This document shows positions 1-6,433 of a stretch of DNA of 8,027 bases, one piece after another (within the stretch, counting starts at the first letter, position 1; each line of letters begins with the position of its first letter). The translations under genes and the position numbers were made by a program. Location: positions 1-8,027 of the forward strand of contig JBASCW010000180.1 in the NCBI GenBank assembly GCA_049651845.1, read 5' to 3'. The stretch is from RBG-16-66-20 sp049651845 (lineage in GTDB: Bacteria > Pseudomonadota > Gammaproteobacteria > Burkholderiales > SG8-39). The notes under the pieces are model-generated. The model searched no databases. It had not been told where the DNA came from and saw nothing but the letters and a program-made list of their open reading frames with translations.

Positions 1-300
1 GCGCCGGCCGAGGCGCGCCCGGCTCAGGCCGAGCCGCAGCCGGCCGAGGGGCCCGGCCCCGGTAGGCGGCGCATCCAGCTGAAGTTCGAGCGCGAATCCT
101 GGGTCGAGATCCGCGGCGGCGACGGCAAGGTGTTGACCTCGGAGCTGAACCGCGGCGGCACCGAGCGCGCGGTGGACGGCGCGCCGCCGTTTGCGCTGAT
201 CATCGGCAACGCGCACCACGTGCGCCTGTCCTACGACGACCGGCCGATCGATCTCGCGCCGCACGTCAAGGTCGAGGTGGCGCGCTTCACGCTGGATTGA
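1..300 (+). CDS. rodZ: RodZ, C-terminal domain only (5' end outside window)
   Basis: Reading frame 1 is open from the window edge to TGA at 298-300 and gives 99 residues. The first 20 or so residues are a Pro/Ala/Glu-rich linker. After a basic GRRR comes a compact beta-rich domain (about residues 24-99) with the run SWVEIRGGDGKVL, then PFALIIGNAHHVRLSYDD and a final VKVEVARFTLD. This is the periplasmic DUF4115 domain of RodZ. In the family, the missing N-terminal part carries a cytoplasmic helix-turn-helix that binds MreB and one membrane helix; RodZ links the MreB cytoskeleton to the peptidoglycan elongation machinery. ispG follows directly, as in many betaproteobacteria. The Pro-rich linker is typical of the region between the membrane helix and the C-terminal domain. 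The domain call is firm; nothing can be said about the N-terminus. Confidence 0.9.
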   Translation, partial: APAEARPAQAEPQPAEGPGPGRRRIQLKFERESWVEIRGGDGKVLTSELNRGGTERAVDGAPPFALIIGNAHHVRLSYDDRPIDLAPHVKVEVARFTLD

Positions 301-314
301 GCGCCGCCCGGACG

Positions 315-1598
315 ATGCAGCGCAGGATCTCCACGCAGGTCATGGTCGGCAAGGTCGCCATCGGCGGCGGCGCGCCCATCGTCGTGCAGTCGATGACCAA
401 CACCGACACCGCCGACGCGCAAGCGACCGCGCGTCAGGCGTTCGAGCTCTGGCGCGCGGGCTCGGAGCTGGTGCGCATCACCGTCGACACGCCCGAGGCG
501 GCCGCGCAGGTCGCACCGATCCGCGCGCGGCTCGACGCCATGGGCTGCGAGGTGCCGCTGGTGGGCGACTTCCACTTCAACGGCCACAAGCTGCTCACGC
601 AGTTCCCGGACTGCGCGCGCGCGCTCGCCAAGTACCGCATCAATCCGGGCAACGTGGGCCGGGGGGCGAAGCGCGACGACCAGTTCGCGACCATGATCCG
701 CGCGGCGCTCGAGCACGGCAAGCCCGTGCGCATCGGCGTCAACTGGGGCAGCCTCGACCCGGAGCTGCTCGCACGCATGATGGACGACAATGCGCGCCGC
801 GCGTCGCCGCTCGATGCCGACGCCGTGATGCGCGAGGCGCTCATCGTCTCGGGCGTCGAGTCCGCGGCGCTCGCGCAGAAGCTCGGCCTGCCCGCCGAGC
901 GCATCGTGATCTCCTGCAAGGTGAGCGGCGTGCAGGACCTGATCGGCGTCTACCGCGAGCTCGCGCGGCGCTGCGAACACGCGCTGCACCTCGGGCTCAC
1001 CGAGGCCGGCATGGGCTCCAAGGGCATCGTCGCCTCGTCGGCGGCGATGGCGGTGCTGCTGCAGGAGGGCATCGGCGACACGATCCGCGTCTCGCTCACT
1101 CCGGAGCCGGGCGGCGATCGCACGCGCGAGGTGATCGTCGCGCAGGAGCTGCTGCAGACCATGGGCCTGCGCAGCTTCACGCCGATGGTCGCCGCCTGCC
1201 CGGGCTGCGGACGCACCACCAGCACCACCTTCCAGGAGCTCGCGCAGCGCATCCAGGACTACCTGCGCGCGCAGATGCCGGTCTGGAAGCAGACCCATCC
1301 CGGCGTGGAGGAGATGAAGGTCGCGGTGATGGGCTGCGTGGTGAACGGGCCGGGCGAATCGAAGCACGCCGACATCGGCATCAGCCTGCCGGGCACCAAC
1401 GAGACGCCGGCCGCGCCGGTGTACGTGGACGGCGAGAAGACCGTGACGCTGAAGGGCGGGCGCATCGCCGAGGAGTTCCAGGCGATCGTCGAGATGTACG
1501 TGCAGGAGAACTACTCGCCGGGTGCGCGCCGTCGCCGAACACGGCCGCAGGCCGTCCCGTCGGGGTCGCAAACCGTCCCCATCAAGGCGGTCAAATGA
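315..1598 (+). CDS. ispG: 4-hydroxy-3-methylbut-2-enyl diphosphate synthase (IspG/GcpE)
   Basis: IspG reductively converts 2-C-methyl-D-erythritol 2,4-cyclodiphosphate to HMBPP, the penultimate step of the MEP isoprenoid pathway, using a [4Fe-4S] cluster in the cytoplasm. The 427-residue product opens with IVVQSMTNTDT, typical of the TIM-barrel domain, and includes RINPGNVGRGAKR and HLGLTEAGMGSKG. The cluster ligands are visible as Cys295 and Cys298 (CPGC) and Cys341 with Glu348 (GCVVNGPGE). The spacing has the extra residues of the betaproteobacterial form. I chose ATG at 315 because MQRRISTQVMVGKV lines up with family N-termini. A TTG at 297 overlaps the rodZ stop (TTGA) and would add six residues; neither start has a clear Shine-Dalgarno. 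About 28 C-terminal residues after EMYVQENYS are basic and Pro-rich and go beyond the usual family end. The stop overlaps hisS by ATGA. Confidence 0.95.
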   Translation: MQRRISTQVMVGKVAIGGGAPIVVQSMTNTDTADAQATARQAFELWRAGSELVRITVDTPEAAAQVAPIRARLDAMGCEVPLVGDFHFNGHKLLTQFPDCARALAKYRINPGNVGRGAKRDDQFATMIRAALEHGKPVRIGVNWGSLDPELLARMMDDNARRASPLDADAVMREALIVSGVESAALAQKLGLPAERIVISCKVSGVQDLIGVYRELARRCEHALHLGLTEAGMGSKGIVASSAAMAVLLQEGIGDTIRVSLTPEPGGDRTREVIVAQELLQTMGLRSFTPMVAACPGCGRTTSTTFQELAQRIQDYLRAQMPVWKQTHPGVEEMKVAVMGCVVNGPGESKHADIGISLPGTNETPAAPVYVDGEKTVTLKGGRIAEEFQAIVEMYVQENYSPGARRRRTRPQAVPSGSQTVPIKAVK

Positions 1599-2875
1599 GC
1601 CCGTCGCTGCAGGCGATCCGCGGCATGAACGACGTGCTGCCGGAGGAGATGGCGCTCTGGCGCTCGTTCGGCGCCGCGGTCGAGGCCTGGCTCGAGCGCT
1701 GGGGCTACCGCGCGATCCGCATGCCGCTGGTCGAACACACGGCGCTGTTTCGCCGCGCCATCGGCGAGTCCACCGACATCGTCGAGAAGGAGATGTACTC
1801 CTGGCGCGACGAGCTCAACAGCGAGGAGCTCACGCTGCGCCCCGAGGGCACGGCCTCCTGCGTGCGCGCGGCAATCGAGCACAGCCTGCTCTACGACGGC
1901 CCCAAGCGCCTGTGGTACGGCGGGCCGATGTACCGGCACGAGCGGCCGCAGAAGGGCCGCTACCGCGAGTTCTACCAGTACGGCGCCGAGGCCTTCGGCT
2001 ACGCGGGCCCGGACGTGGACGCCGAGCTGATCGTCATGTGCGCGCGGCTCTGGCCGGAGCTCGGCCTTTCGGGCATCCGCCTGGAGCTCAACTGCATCGG
2101 CTCGGCCGAAGAGCGCGCGCGCCATCGCGCCGACCTGATCCGCTACCTGCAGGCGCACGAGGCAAAGCTCGACGCCGATGCCAGGCGCCGCCTGCACGCC
2201 AATCCCTTGCGCGTGCTCGACTCGAAAAACCCGATGGTGCAGGAGGTGGCGGCCAGGGCGCCGGCGCTGATGGGCTACCTCGGCGAGGCCTCGCTCGCGC
2301 ATTTCGAGGCGTTGCAGAAGCTGCTCGCGGCGGCGGGCGTCGCGTTCACGCTCAACCCGCGCCTGGTGCGCGGCCTCGACTATTACAACCTCACCGTGTT
2401 CGAGTGGATCAGCGACGCGCTCGGCGCGCAGGGCACGGTGTGCGGCGGCGGGCGCTACGACGGATTGTTCGCTCAGCTGGGCGGCAAGCCCGCGCCCGGC
2501 GTAGGCTTCGCGATGGGCTGCGAGCGGCTGGTGGCTCTCATGAAGGACTCCGGCAGGGCGCCGGCGGCCGCGCGGCCCGACGCCTATGTGCTGCACCAGG
2601 GCGAGGGCGCGGCCGCCTACGCGTTCGCACTCGCCGACGCGCTACGCGGCGCCGGGCACTCGGTGGTGCTGCACGCGGGCGGAGGCAGCTTCAAGTCGCA
2701 GATGAAGAAGGCGGACGCGAGCGCCGCCTGGACGGCGCTGATCGTCGGCGAGGACGAGCTGCGCACCGGCGAGGTGTCGGTGAAGATGTTGCGCAAGAGT
2801 GCCGACCAGCAGCGGGTGAGCCGCTCGCACGCGCTCGAGCAGTTCGATTCGCTTTTACGAAAGGCCAAGGACTAG
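1595..2875 (+). CDS. hisS: Histidine--tRNA ligase
   Basis: This is a class II aminoacyl-tRNA synthetase that charges tRNA-His in the cytoplasm, normally as a homodimer. The 426 residues match the usual bacterial length. Motif 1 lies around residues 38-60 (RAIRMPLVEHTALF), followed by the TLRPEGTAS loop at 80-88. Motif 2 is YGGPMYRHERPQKGRYREFYQ around 108-128, with the ATP-contacting Arg114 in MYRHERP. The HisRS-specific signature LVRGLDYYNLTVFEW is at 257-271, and motif 3, GVGFAMGCERL, is at 302-312. The C-terminal 100 residues form the anticodon-binding domain (GGGSFKSQMKKAD). The start ATG overlaps the ispG stop as ATGA, and AAGG at 1584-1587 lies 7 bases upstream, so translation is probably coupled to ispG. 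All catalytic motifs are intact. Confidence 0.97.
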   Translation: MSPSLQAIRGMNDVLPEEMALWRSFGAAVEAWLERWGYRAIRMPLVEHTALFRRAIGESTDIVEKEMYSWRDELNSEELTLRPEGTASCVRAAIEHSLLYDGPKRLWYGGPMYRHERPQKGRYREFYQYGAEAFGYAGPDVDAELIVMCARLWPELGLSGIRLELNCIGSAEERARHRADLIRYLQAHEAKLDADARRRLHANPLRVLDSKNPMVQEVAARAPALMGYLGEASLAHFEALQKLLAAAGVAFTLNPRLVRGLDYYNLTVFEWISDALGAQGTVCGGGRYDGLFAQLGGKPAPGVGFAMGCERLVALMKDSGRAPAAARPDAYVLHQGEGAAAYAFALADALRGAGHSVVLHAGGGSFKSQMKKADASAAWTALIVGEDELRTGEVSVKMLRKSADQQRVSRSHALEQFDSLLRKAKD

Positions 2876-2877
2876 GC

Positions 2878-3510
2878 ATGGCATACGATCTCGAAGAGCA
2901 GGAGCAGCTCGCGCAGCTCAAGGGCTGGTGGAAGGACAACGGCAACACCGTGATCGCGCTGCTGGCAGCGGCGGCGATCGGCGCCGCCGGCTGGCAGGGC
3001 TGGCGCGCCTGGCAGGCGAACCAGTCGCGCGCGGCGGCCGCGCTCTACGACGGCCTGGTCAAGGCGATGCAGGCGGGCGATGCCAAGGCGCTGCGCGACG
3101 CCGGCGGCTCGCTGATCGAGTCGTACCCGCGCACGCTGTACGCGAGCATGGGAGCGCTCGCGGCGGCGCGCTTCCACTTCGAGCGCGGCGAGTTGAAGGA
3201 TGCGCGCGCGCAGCTGCAGTGGGTCACCGAGCGCTCGCCCTCGGAGGAGCTCAAGGACCTCGCGCGCCTGCGCCTCGCGGGCGTGCTGCTGGACGACAAG
3301 GCCTACGACGAGGCGCTCGCGCTGCTCGGCGCGAAGCACGCCGATGCGATGGCGGCGCAGTACGCCGCGCTCAAGGGCGACGTGCTGGTGGCGAAGAACC
3401 AGTCCGCGGAGGCGAAGGCCGCCTACAGGCTGGCGATCGAGAAGGCCGGCCCGCGCGAGAACGCGTTGCGCGCGAGCGTGCTGCTGCGCCTGGACGCCCT
3501 CGGGGGCTGA
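2878..3510 (+). CDS. yfgM: YfgM family membrane-anchored TPR protein
   Basis: A 210-residue protein with a short acidic cytoplasmic N-terminus (MAYDLEEQEQLAQLKGWWKDNG), one membrane helix at about residues 23-42 (TVIALLAAAAIGAAGWQGW), and a helical, Ala-rich periplasmic part with TPR-like pairs such as GELKDARAQLQWV and NQSAEAKAAYRLAIEKAG. The LEEQEQLAQLKGWWKDNG start is characteristic of the YfgM / tetratricopeptide-like family between hisS and bamB. In E. coli, YfgM is an inner-membrane partner of the PpiD/SecYEG periplasmic chaperone network and has been linked to control of the Rcs response; the same role here is inferred from family and position. The start lies 2 bases after the hisS stop, and AAGGA at 2867-2871 with a 6-base spacer fixes it. 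A larger frame beginning at 1522 runs through this gene but is out of frame with hisS and spurious upstream of 2878. Confidence 0.9.
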   Translation: MAYDLEEQEQLAQLKGWWKDNGNTVIALLAAAAIGAAGWQGWRAWQANQSRAAAALYDGLVKAMQAGDAKALRDAGGSLIESYPRTLYASMGALAAARFHFERGELKDARAQLQWVTERSPSEELKDLARLRLAGVLLDDKAYDEALALLGAKHADAMAAQYAALKGDVLVAKNQSAEAKAAYRLAIEKAGPRENALRASVLLRLDALGG

Positions 3511-3512
3511 AC

Positions 3513-4682
3513 ATGCGCCGCCTGCTGCGCCTTGCGCCCGCGCTGCTGCTGGCGGCGGCCCTGGCCGCCTGCTCCAGCATGCCAAGCATGAACCCGGTGG
3601 ACTGGTTCAGCGGCGGGCCGCCCGGCCCCAAGCCGGCCGAGCTGCCCGTGCTCAGCAGCGCACAGCCCGTGAAGACGCTCTGGACCTCGAACATCGGCGC
3701 GGCCGAGGCTTTCGTGTTCATGCCGGCGCTCGCGGGCGACAGCGTGTACGTGGCGTCGCGCTCGGGCACCGTGGCGCGGCTGGACGCGGGCTCGGGCCAG
3801 GCGAAATGGCGCGTATCGATCGGCAAGCGCATCTCGGGCGGCGTGGGCAGCGACGGCGCGCTCGCGGTGGTCGCTACCGACCAGGGCGAGGTGTTCGCGC
3901 TCGACGCGCAGACCGGCGCGACGCGCTGGCGCGCGCGCGTCTCGAGCGAGGTGCTGGCCCCGCCCAAGCTCGCCGAGGAGCTGGTGCTGGTGCGCAGCGC
4001 CGACAGCCGGATCTTCGCGTTCAGCGCCACCGACGGCAAGCGCCGCTGGGTCTACCAGCGCGCCGCCGCCTCGCTGATCGTGCGCTCGCCGGTGGGGCTG
4101 AGCGTCGGGGAGGGCATGGCCTACGCGGGCTTCTCGGGTGGCAAGCTGGCGGCGATCTCGCTCGCCAACGGCAGCCTGCGCTGGGAAGCGACCGTGGCGC
4201 TGCCGAAAGGCGCCACCGAGCTCGAGCGCGTCACCGACCTCGTCGGCGAGCCCGCGGTGCTCGGCCGCGAAGTGTGCAGCGCCGCCTACCAGGGGCGCGT
4301 CGCCTGCTACGACGTCATCAACGGCCAGCAGATCTGGACGCGCGAGATGTCCACGCTCACCGGCGTGAGCTTCGATGCGCGCTACGCGTTCGTGGCCGAC
4401 GACAAGGGCGCGGTGCACGCGCTCGACCGCAGCAACGGCCGCAGCATCTGGAAGCAGGACCGGCTCGCCCACCGCCAGCTGACGCTGCCGCTGCCGCTCG
4501 GCACCGAGGTCGCGGCGGGCGACCTGCAGGGCTTCGTGCACTTCATGGCGCGCGAGTCGGGCGCCTTCCTCGCGCGCGCCGCCACCGACGGCAGCCCGAT
4601 CCGCGCCGCGCCGCTGCGGCTGCCGGGCGGCTTCCTGGTGCAGACGCAAGCCGGCGGCCTGTACGCGCTCGCCTTGAACTGA
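3513..4682 (+). CDS. bamB: Outer membrane assembly lipoprotein BamB
   Basis: BamB is the beta-propeller lipoprotein of the BAM complex that inserts beta-barrel proteins into the outer membrane. The 389-residue product begins with a lipoprotein signal peptide, MRRLLRLAPALLLAAALAAC; the lipobox LAAC gives lipidated Cys20, and Ser at +2 agrees with outer-membrane sorting. PQQ-like blade motifs recur: GTVARLDAGSGQAKWR (85-100), GEVFALDAQTGATRWR (125-140), SRIFAFSATDGKRRW (165-179), GKLAAISLANGSLRWE (210-225), GRVACYDVINGQQIWT (261-276), GAVHALDRSNGRSIWK (299-314) and a degenerate one near 340-355. ELERVTDLVGEP (236-247) corresponds to the conserved segment (ERxxD..xxP) in other BamB proteins. The start lies 2 bases after the yfgM stop, with a G-run at 3502-3506 as ribosome-binding site. 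A longer in-frame extension to 2928 would bury the signal peptide and is rejected. Confidence 0.95.
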   Translation: MRRLLRLAPALLLAAALAACSSMPSMNPVDWFSGGPPGPKPAELPVLSSAQPVKTLWTSNIGAAEAFVFMPALAGDSVYVASRSGTVARLDAGSGQAKWRVSIGKRISGGVGSDGALAVVATDQGEVFALDAQTGATRWRARVSSEVLAPPKLAEELVLVRSADSRIFAFSATDGKRRWVYQRAAASLIVRSPVGLSVGEGMAYAGFSGGKLAAISLANGSLRWEATVALPKGATELERVTDLVGEPAVLGREVCSAAYQGRVACYDVINGQQIWTREMSTLTGVSFDARYAFVADDKGAVHALDRSNGRSIWKQDRLAHRQLTLPLPLGTEVAAGDLQGFVHFMARESGAFLARAATDGSPIRAAPLRLPGGFLVQTQAGGLYALALN

Positions 4683-4713
4683 GCCTGCGCGTCCCCTCCC
4701 ATGAAGCCGACCG

Positions 4714-4727
4714 AAGGACCGGCATGA
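4714..4727 (+). promoter_or_regulatory. Shine-Dalgarno and start region of der
   Basis: AAGGA at 4714-4718 lies 5 bases before ATG 4724 and fixes the der start. An earlier ATG at 4701 opens an 8-codon reading frame (MKPTEGPA) whose TGA overlaps the der ATG as ATGA at 4724-4727, so the ribosome-binding site of der sits inside this small frame. ATGAAGCCG occurs at both starts. Whether the small frame is translated is unknown. Confidence 0.7.
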
Positions 4728-6067
4728 AGCCGGTGATCGCGCTGGTGGGCCGGCCGAACGTCGGCAAGAGCACGCTGTTCAACCGCCTCACGCGCCGGCG
4801 CGACGCCATCGTGGTGGACGTGCCCGGCGTGACGCGCGACCGCCACTACGGCGACGGGCGGCTCGGCGACCGGCCCTACATCGTCATCGACACCGGCGGC
4901 CTGGAGCCGGAGACGCCGAAGGACATCTACGTCGAAATGGCGCGCCAGGCCGAGCAGGCGATCGTCGAGGCAGATGCCGTGATCCTGATCGCGGATGCGC
5001 GCGCGGGCCTCACGCCCGGCGACCGCCTGATCGCCGAGCGCCTGCGGCGGCTCAAGCAGCGGGTCTGGATCGCGGTGAACAAGGCCGAGGGCCTGGATCC
5101 CGAGACCGCGGTGGCGGAGTTCCACGAGCTCGGGCTCGGGCATCCCGCGGCGATCTCCGCCGCGCACGGCAGCGGCGTGGGCGACCTCATCGAATCCGTC
5201 CTGGCGCCTTTTCCACTTGAAAATCATCCAGGAGAAAGAGACGAGAAACACCCCCGCGTCGCTTTTGTCGGCCGTCCGAACGTCGGCAAGTCCACGCTGG
5301 TCAACGCGCTGGTGGGCGAGGAGCGCGTGATCGCGCACGGCGAGCCCGGCACCACGCGCGACGCGATCGAGGTGCCCTTCGAGCGCGGCGGGCGCAGGTA
5401 CACGCTGATCGACACCGCCGGCCTGCGCAAGCGCGGCAAGTCGCACGGCGCGCAGGTGGAGAAATTTTCCATCGTCAAGACGCTGCAGGCCGTGGAAGCG
5501 GCGAACGTGGCGGTGCTGGTGCTCGACGCGGTGGAGGGCATCTCCGAGCAGGACGCGCACGTCGCCGGCTATATCCTCGAGCGCGGCCGCGCGGTGGTGG
5601 TCGCGGTGAACAAGTGGGATGCGGCCGACAAGGGCGCGCGCGACCGCGTCAAGGCCGAGCTGCGCTACAAGGCCGGGTTCCTGTCGTTCGCGCAGACGCT
5701 GTTCATCTCGGCCAAGTCGGGCAAGGGCGTCAACGAGGTGCTGCGCGCGGTGGACGCGGCCTACGCCGCGGCCATGGCCAAGCTCTCGACGCCCAAACTC
5801 ACCCGCGCGCTGATCGCCGCGGTAGAGCGCCAGATGCCGCCGCACCGCCGCGGCTACTCGCGCCCGAAGATGCGCTACGCGCACCAGGGCGGCTCCAATC
5901 CGCCGCGCGTCATCATCCACGGCAACTCCCTGCAGCACGTCACCGAGGCCTACAAGCGCTACCTCGAAGGCTGGTTCCGCGACGCCTTCAAGCTGCAGGG
6001 CACGCCGCTGCGCATCGAGCTGCGCACCGGGCGCAATCCCTACGAGGGCCGCGGCTCAAAGAAATAG
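4724..6067 (+). CDS. der: Ribosome biogenesis GTPase Der (EngA)
   Basis: Der is an essential GTPase with two tandem G domains and a C-terminal KH-like domain; it acts in late assembly of the 50S ribosomal subunit. The 447 residues match the family. Walker A GRPNVGKST appears twice, at 9-17 and 183-191. DTGG and DTAG serve as G3, and G4 is NKAE (119-122) in domain 1 but canonical NKWD (296-299) in domain 2. The KH part carries PPHRRGYSRPKMRYAHQGGSNPPR and ends in RNPYEGRGSKK. Glu in place of Asp in the first G4 motif is what I recall in other betaproteobacterial Der proteins, so it is a lineage trait, not damage. The linker between the G domains (around 163-178) is short and encoded by an unusually AT-rich stretch. 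The start is set by AAGGA 5 bases upstream. The gap to bamB is 41 bases. The 3' end overlaps the convergent DUF2306 gene by 12 bases. Confidence 0.97.
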   Translation: MKPVIALVGRPNVGKSTLFNRLTRRRDAIVVDVPGVTRDRHYGDGRLGDRPYIVIDTGGLEPETPKDIYVEMARQAEQAIVEADAVILIADARAGLTPGDRLIAERLRRLKQRVWIAVNKAEGLDPETAVAEFHELGLGHPAAISAAHGSGVGDLIESVLAPFPLENHPGERDEKHPRVAFVGRPNVGKSTLVNALVGEERVIAHGEPGTTRDAIEVPFERGGRRYTLIDTAGLRKRGKSHGAQVEKFSIVKTLQAVEAANVAVLVLDAVEGISEQDAHVAGYILERGRAVVVAVNKWDAADKGARDRVKAELRYKAGFLSFAQTLFISAKSGKGVNEVLRAVDAAYAAAMAKLSTPKLTRALIAAVERQMPPHRRGYSRPKMRYAHQGGSNPPRVIIHGNSLQHVTEAYKRYLEGWFRDAFKLQGTPLRIELRTGRNPYEGRGSKK

Positions 6068-6433
6068 CTGCGCGAGGAAGCGCCCGGGCAACAGCGCACC
6101 GATGCCGGCGCCGGCCAGGCCGAGCAGGGTGCCGACCATGTAGGCCTTGTGCGCGCGCACGTTGCCGCGGCGAATGTGCCAGATGGCGAGCGCGAGCGCG
6201 ACCAGCACCCAGGCCGAGAGCAGGTGGATCACGGACCAGCCGGCGCCCTTGCGTATCTCCATCACCCAGAACGATGATAGCGCGGCCGTCAGCATCGCCA
6301 GCACCCAGACCCAGCCGAGCAGCCTGTGCGGGCGAGTGCCCTTGGGGGCGGCGAGCTGGACCGCGCCGATCACCGCCGCGGGCACGACGGCGGCGAGGTG
6401 AATCGCGCTGGCGACGGTCAGTTCGACGGCCAT
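6056..6433 (-). CDS. DUF2306-like four-helix membrane protein
   Basis: A 125-residue protein with four likely membrane helices at about residues 7-28, 39-57, 68-86 and 98-118. The pattern IHLAAV...GAVQL..PKGTRPHRLLGWVWV..M..ALSSF...IHLLSAW with a late HIRRGNVRAHKAYMVG and a LLPGR near the C-terminus matches DUF2306, a family of small bacterial membrane proteins of unknown function. His12, His36, His70, His86 and His95 sit at helix ends or loops; this could suggest metal or heme binding, but that is speculation. The start at 6433 is supported by AGGAG on the - strand (6442-6446, 8-base spacer). A longer in-frame start to 6688 would read through the DUF6622 gene in another frame and is rejected. 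It overlaps the preceding DUF6622 gene by 16 bases, so it is probably translated from the same message, and overlaps the convergent der at its 3' end. Confidence 0.82.
   Translation of the reverse strand: MAVELTVASAIHLAAVVPAAVIGAVQLAAPKGTRPHRLLGWVWVLAMLTAALSSFWVMEIRKGAGWSVIHLLSAWVLVALALAIWHIRRGNVRAHKAYMVGTLLGLAGAGIGALLPGRFLAQLFL

Noticed and set aside
231..1571. Long - strand open frame (446 residues) opposite ispG
   Set aside because: It is a shadow of the GC-rich ispG codons: rich in Arg, Ala and His with no domain, and ispG on the + strand is unmistakable.
1522..2877. + strand frame starting at 1522 that runs through hisS into yfgM
   Set aside because: Upstream of 2878 it is Arg/Ala-rich and out of frame with the clear HisS protein; only the YfgM part from 2878 is real.
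2928..3512. N-terminal extension of bamB to 2928
   Set aside because: It overlaps yfgM in another frame and would place the lipoprotein signal peptide in mid-protein.
3200..4723. Large extension of der to a 955-residue protein
   Set aside because: The added part is an off-frame reading of yfgM and bamB, of low complexity; Der begins at 4724 with a good ribosome-binding site.
4382..5938. Long - strand frame opposite bamB and der
   Set aside because: Arg/His/Ala-rich shadow with no recognisable domain; both genes on the + strand are well supported.
6100..6120. GC-rich palindrome (GCCGGCGCCGGC) near the der end as a terminator
   Set aside because: It lies inside the DUF2306 coding region, has no T-run on either strand, and such GC palindromes are frequent here.
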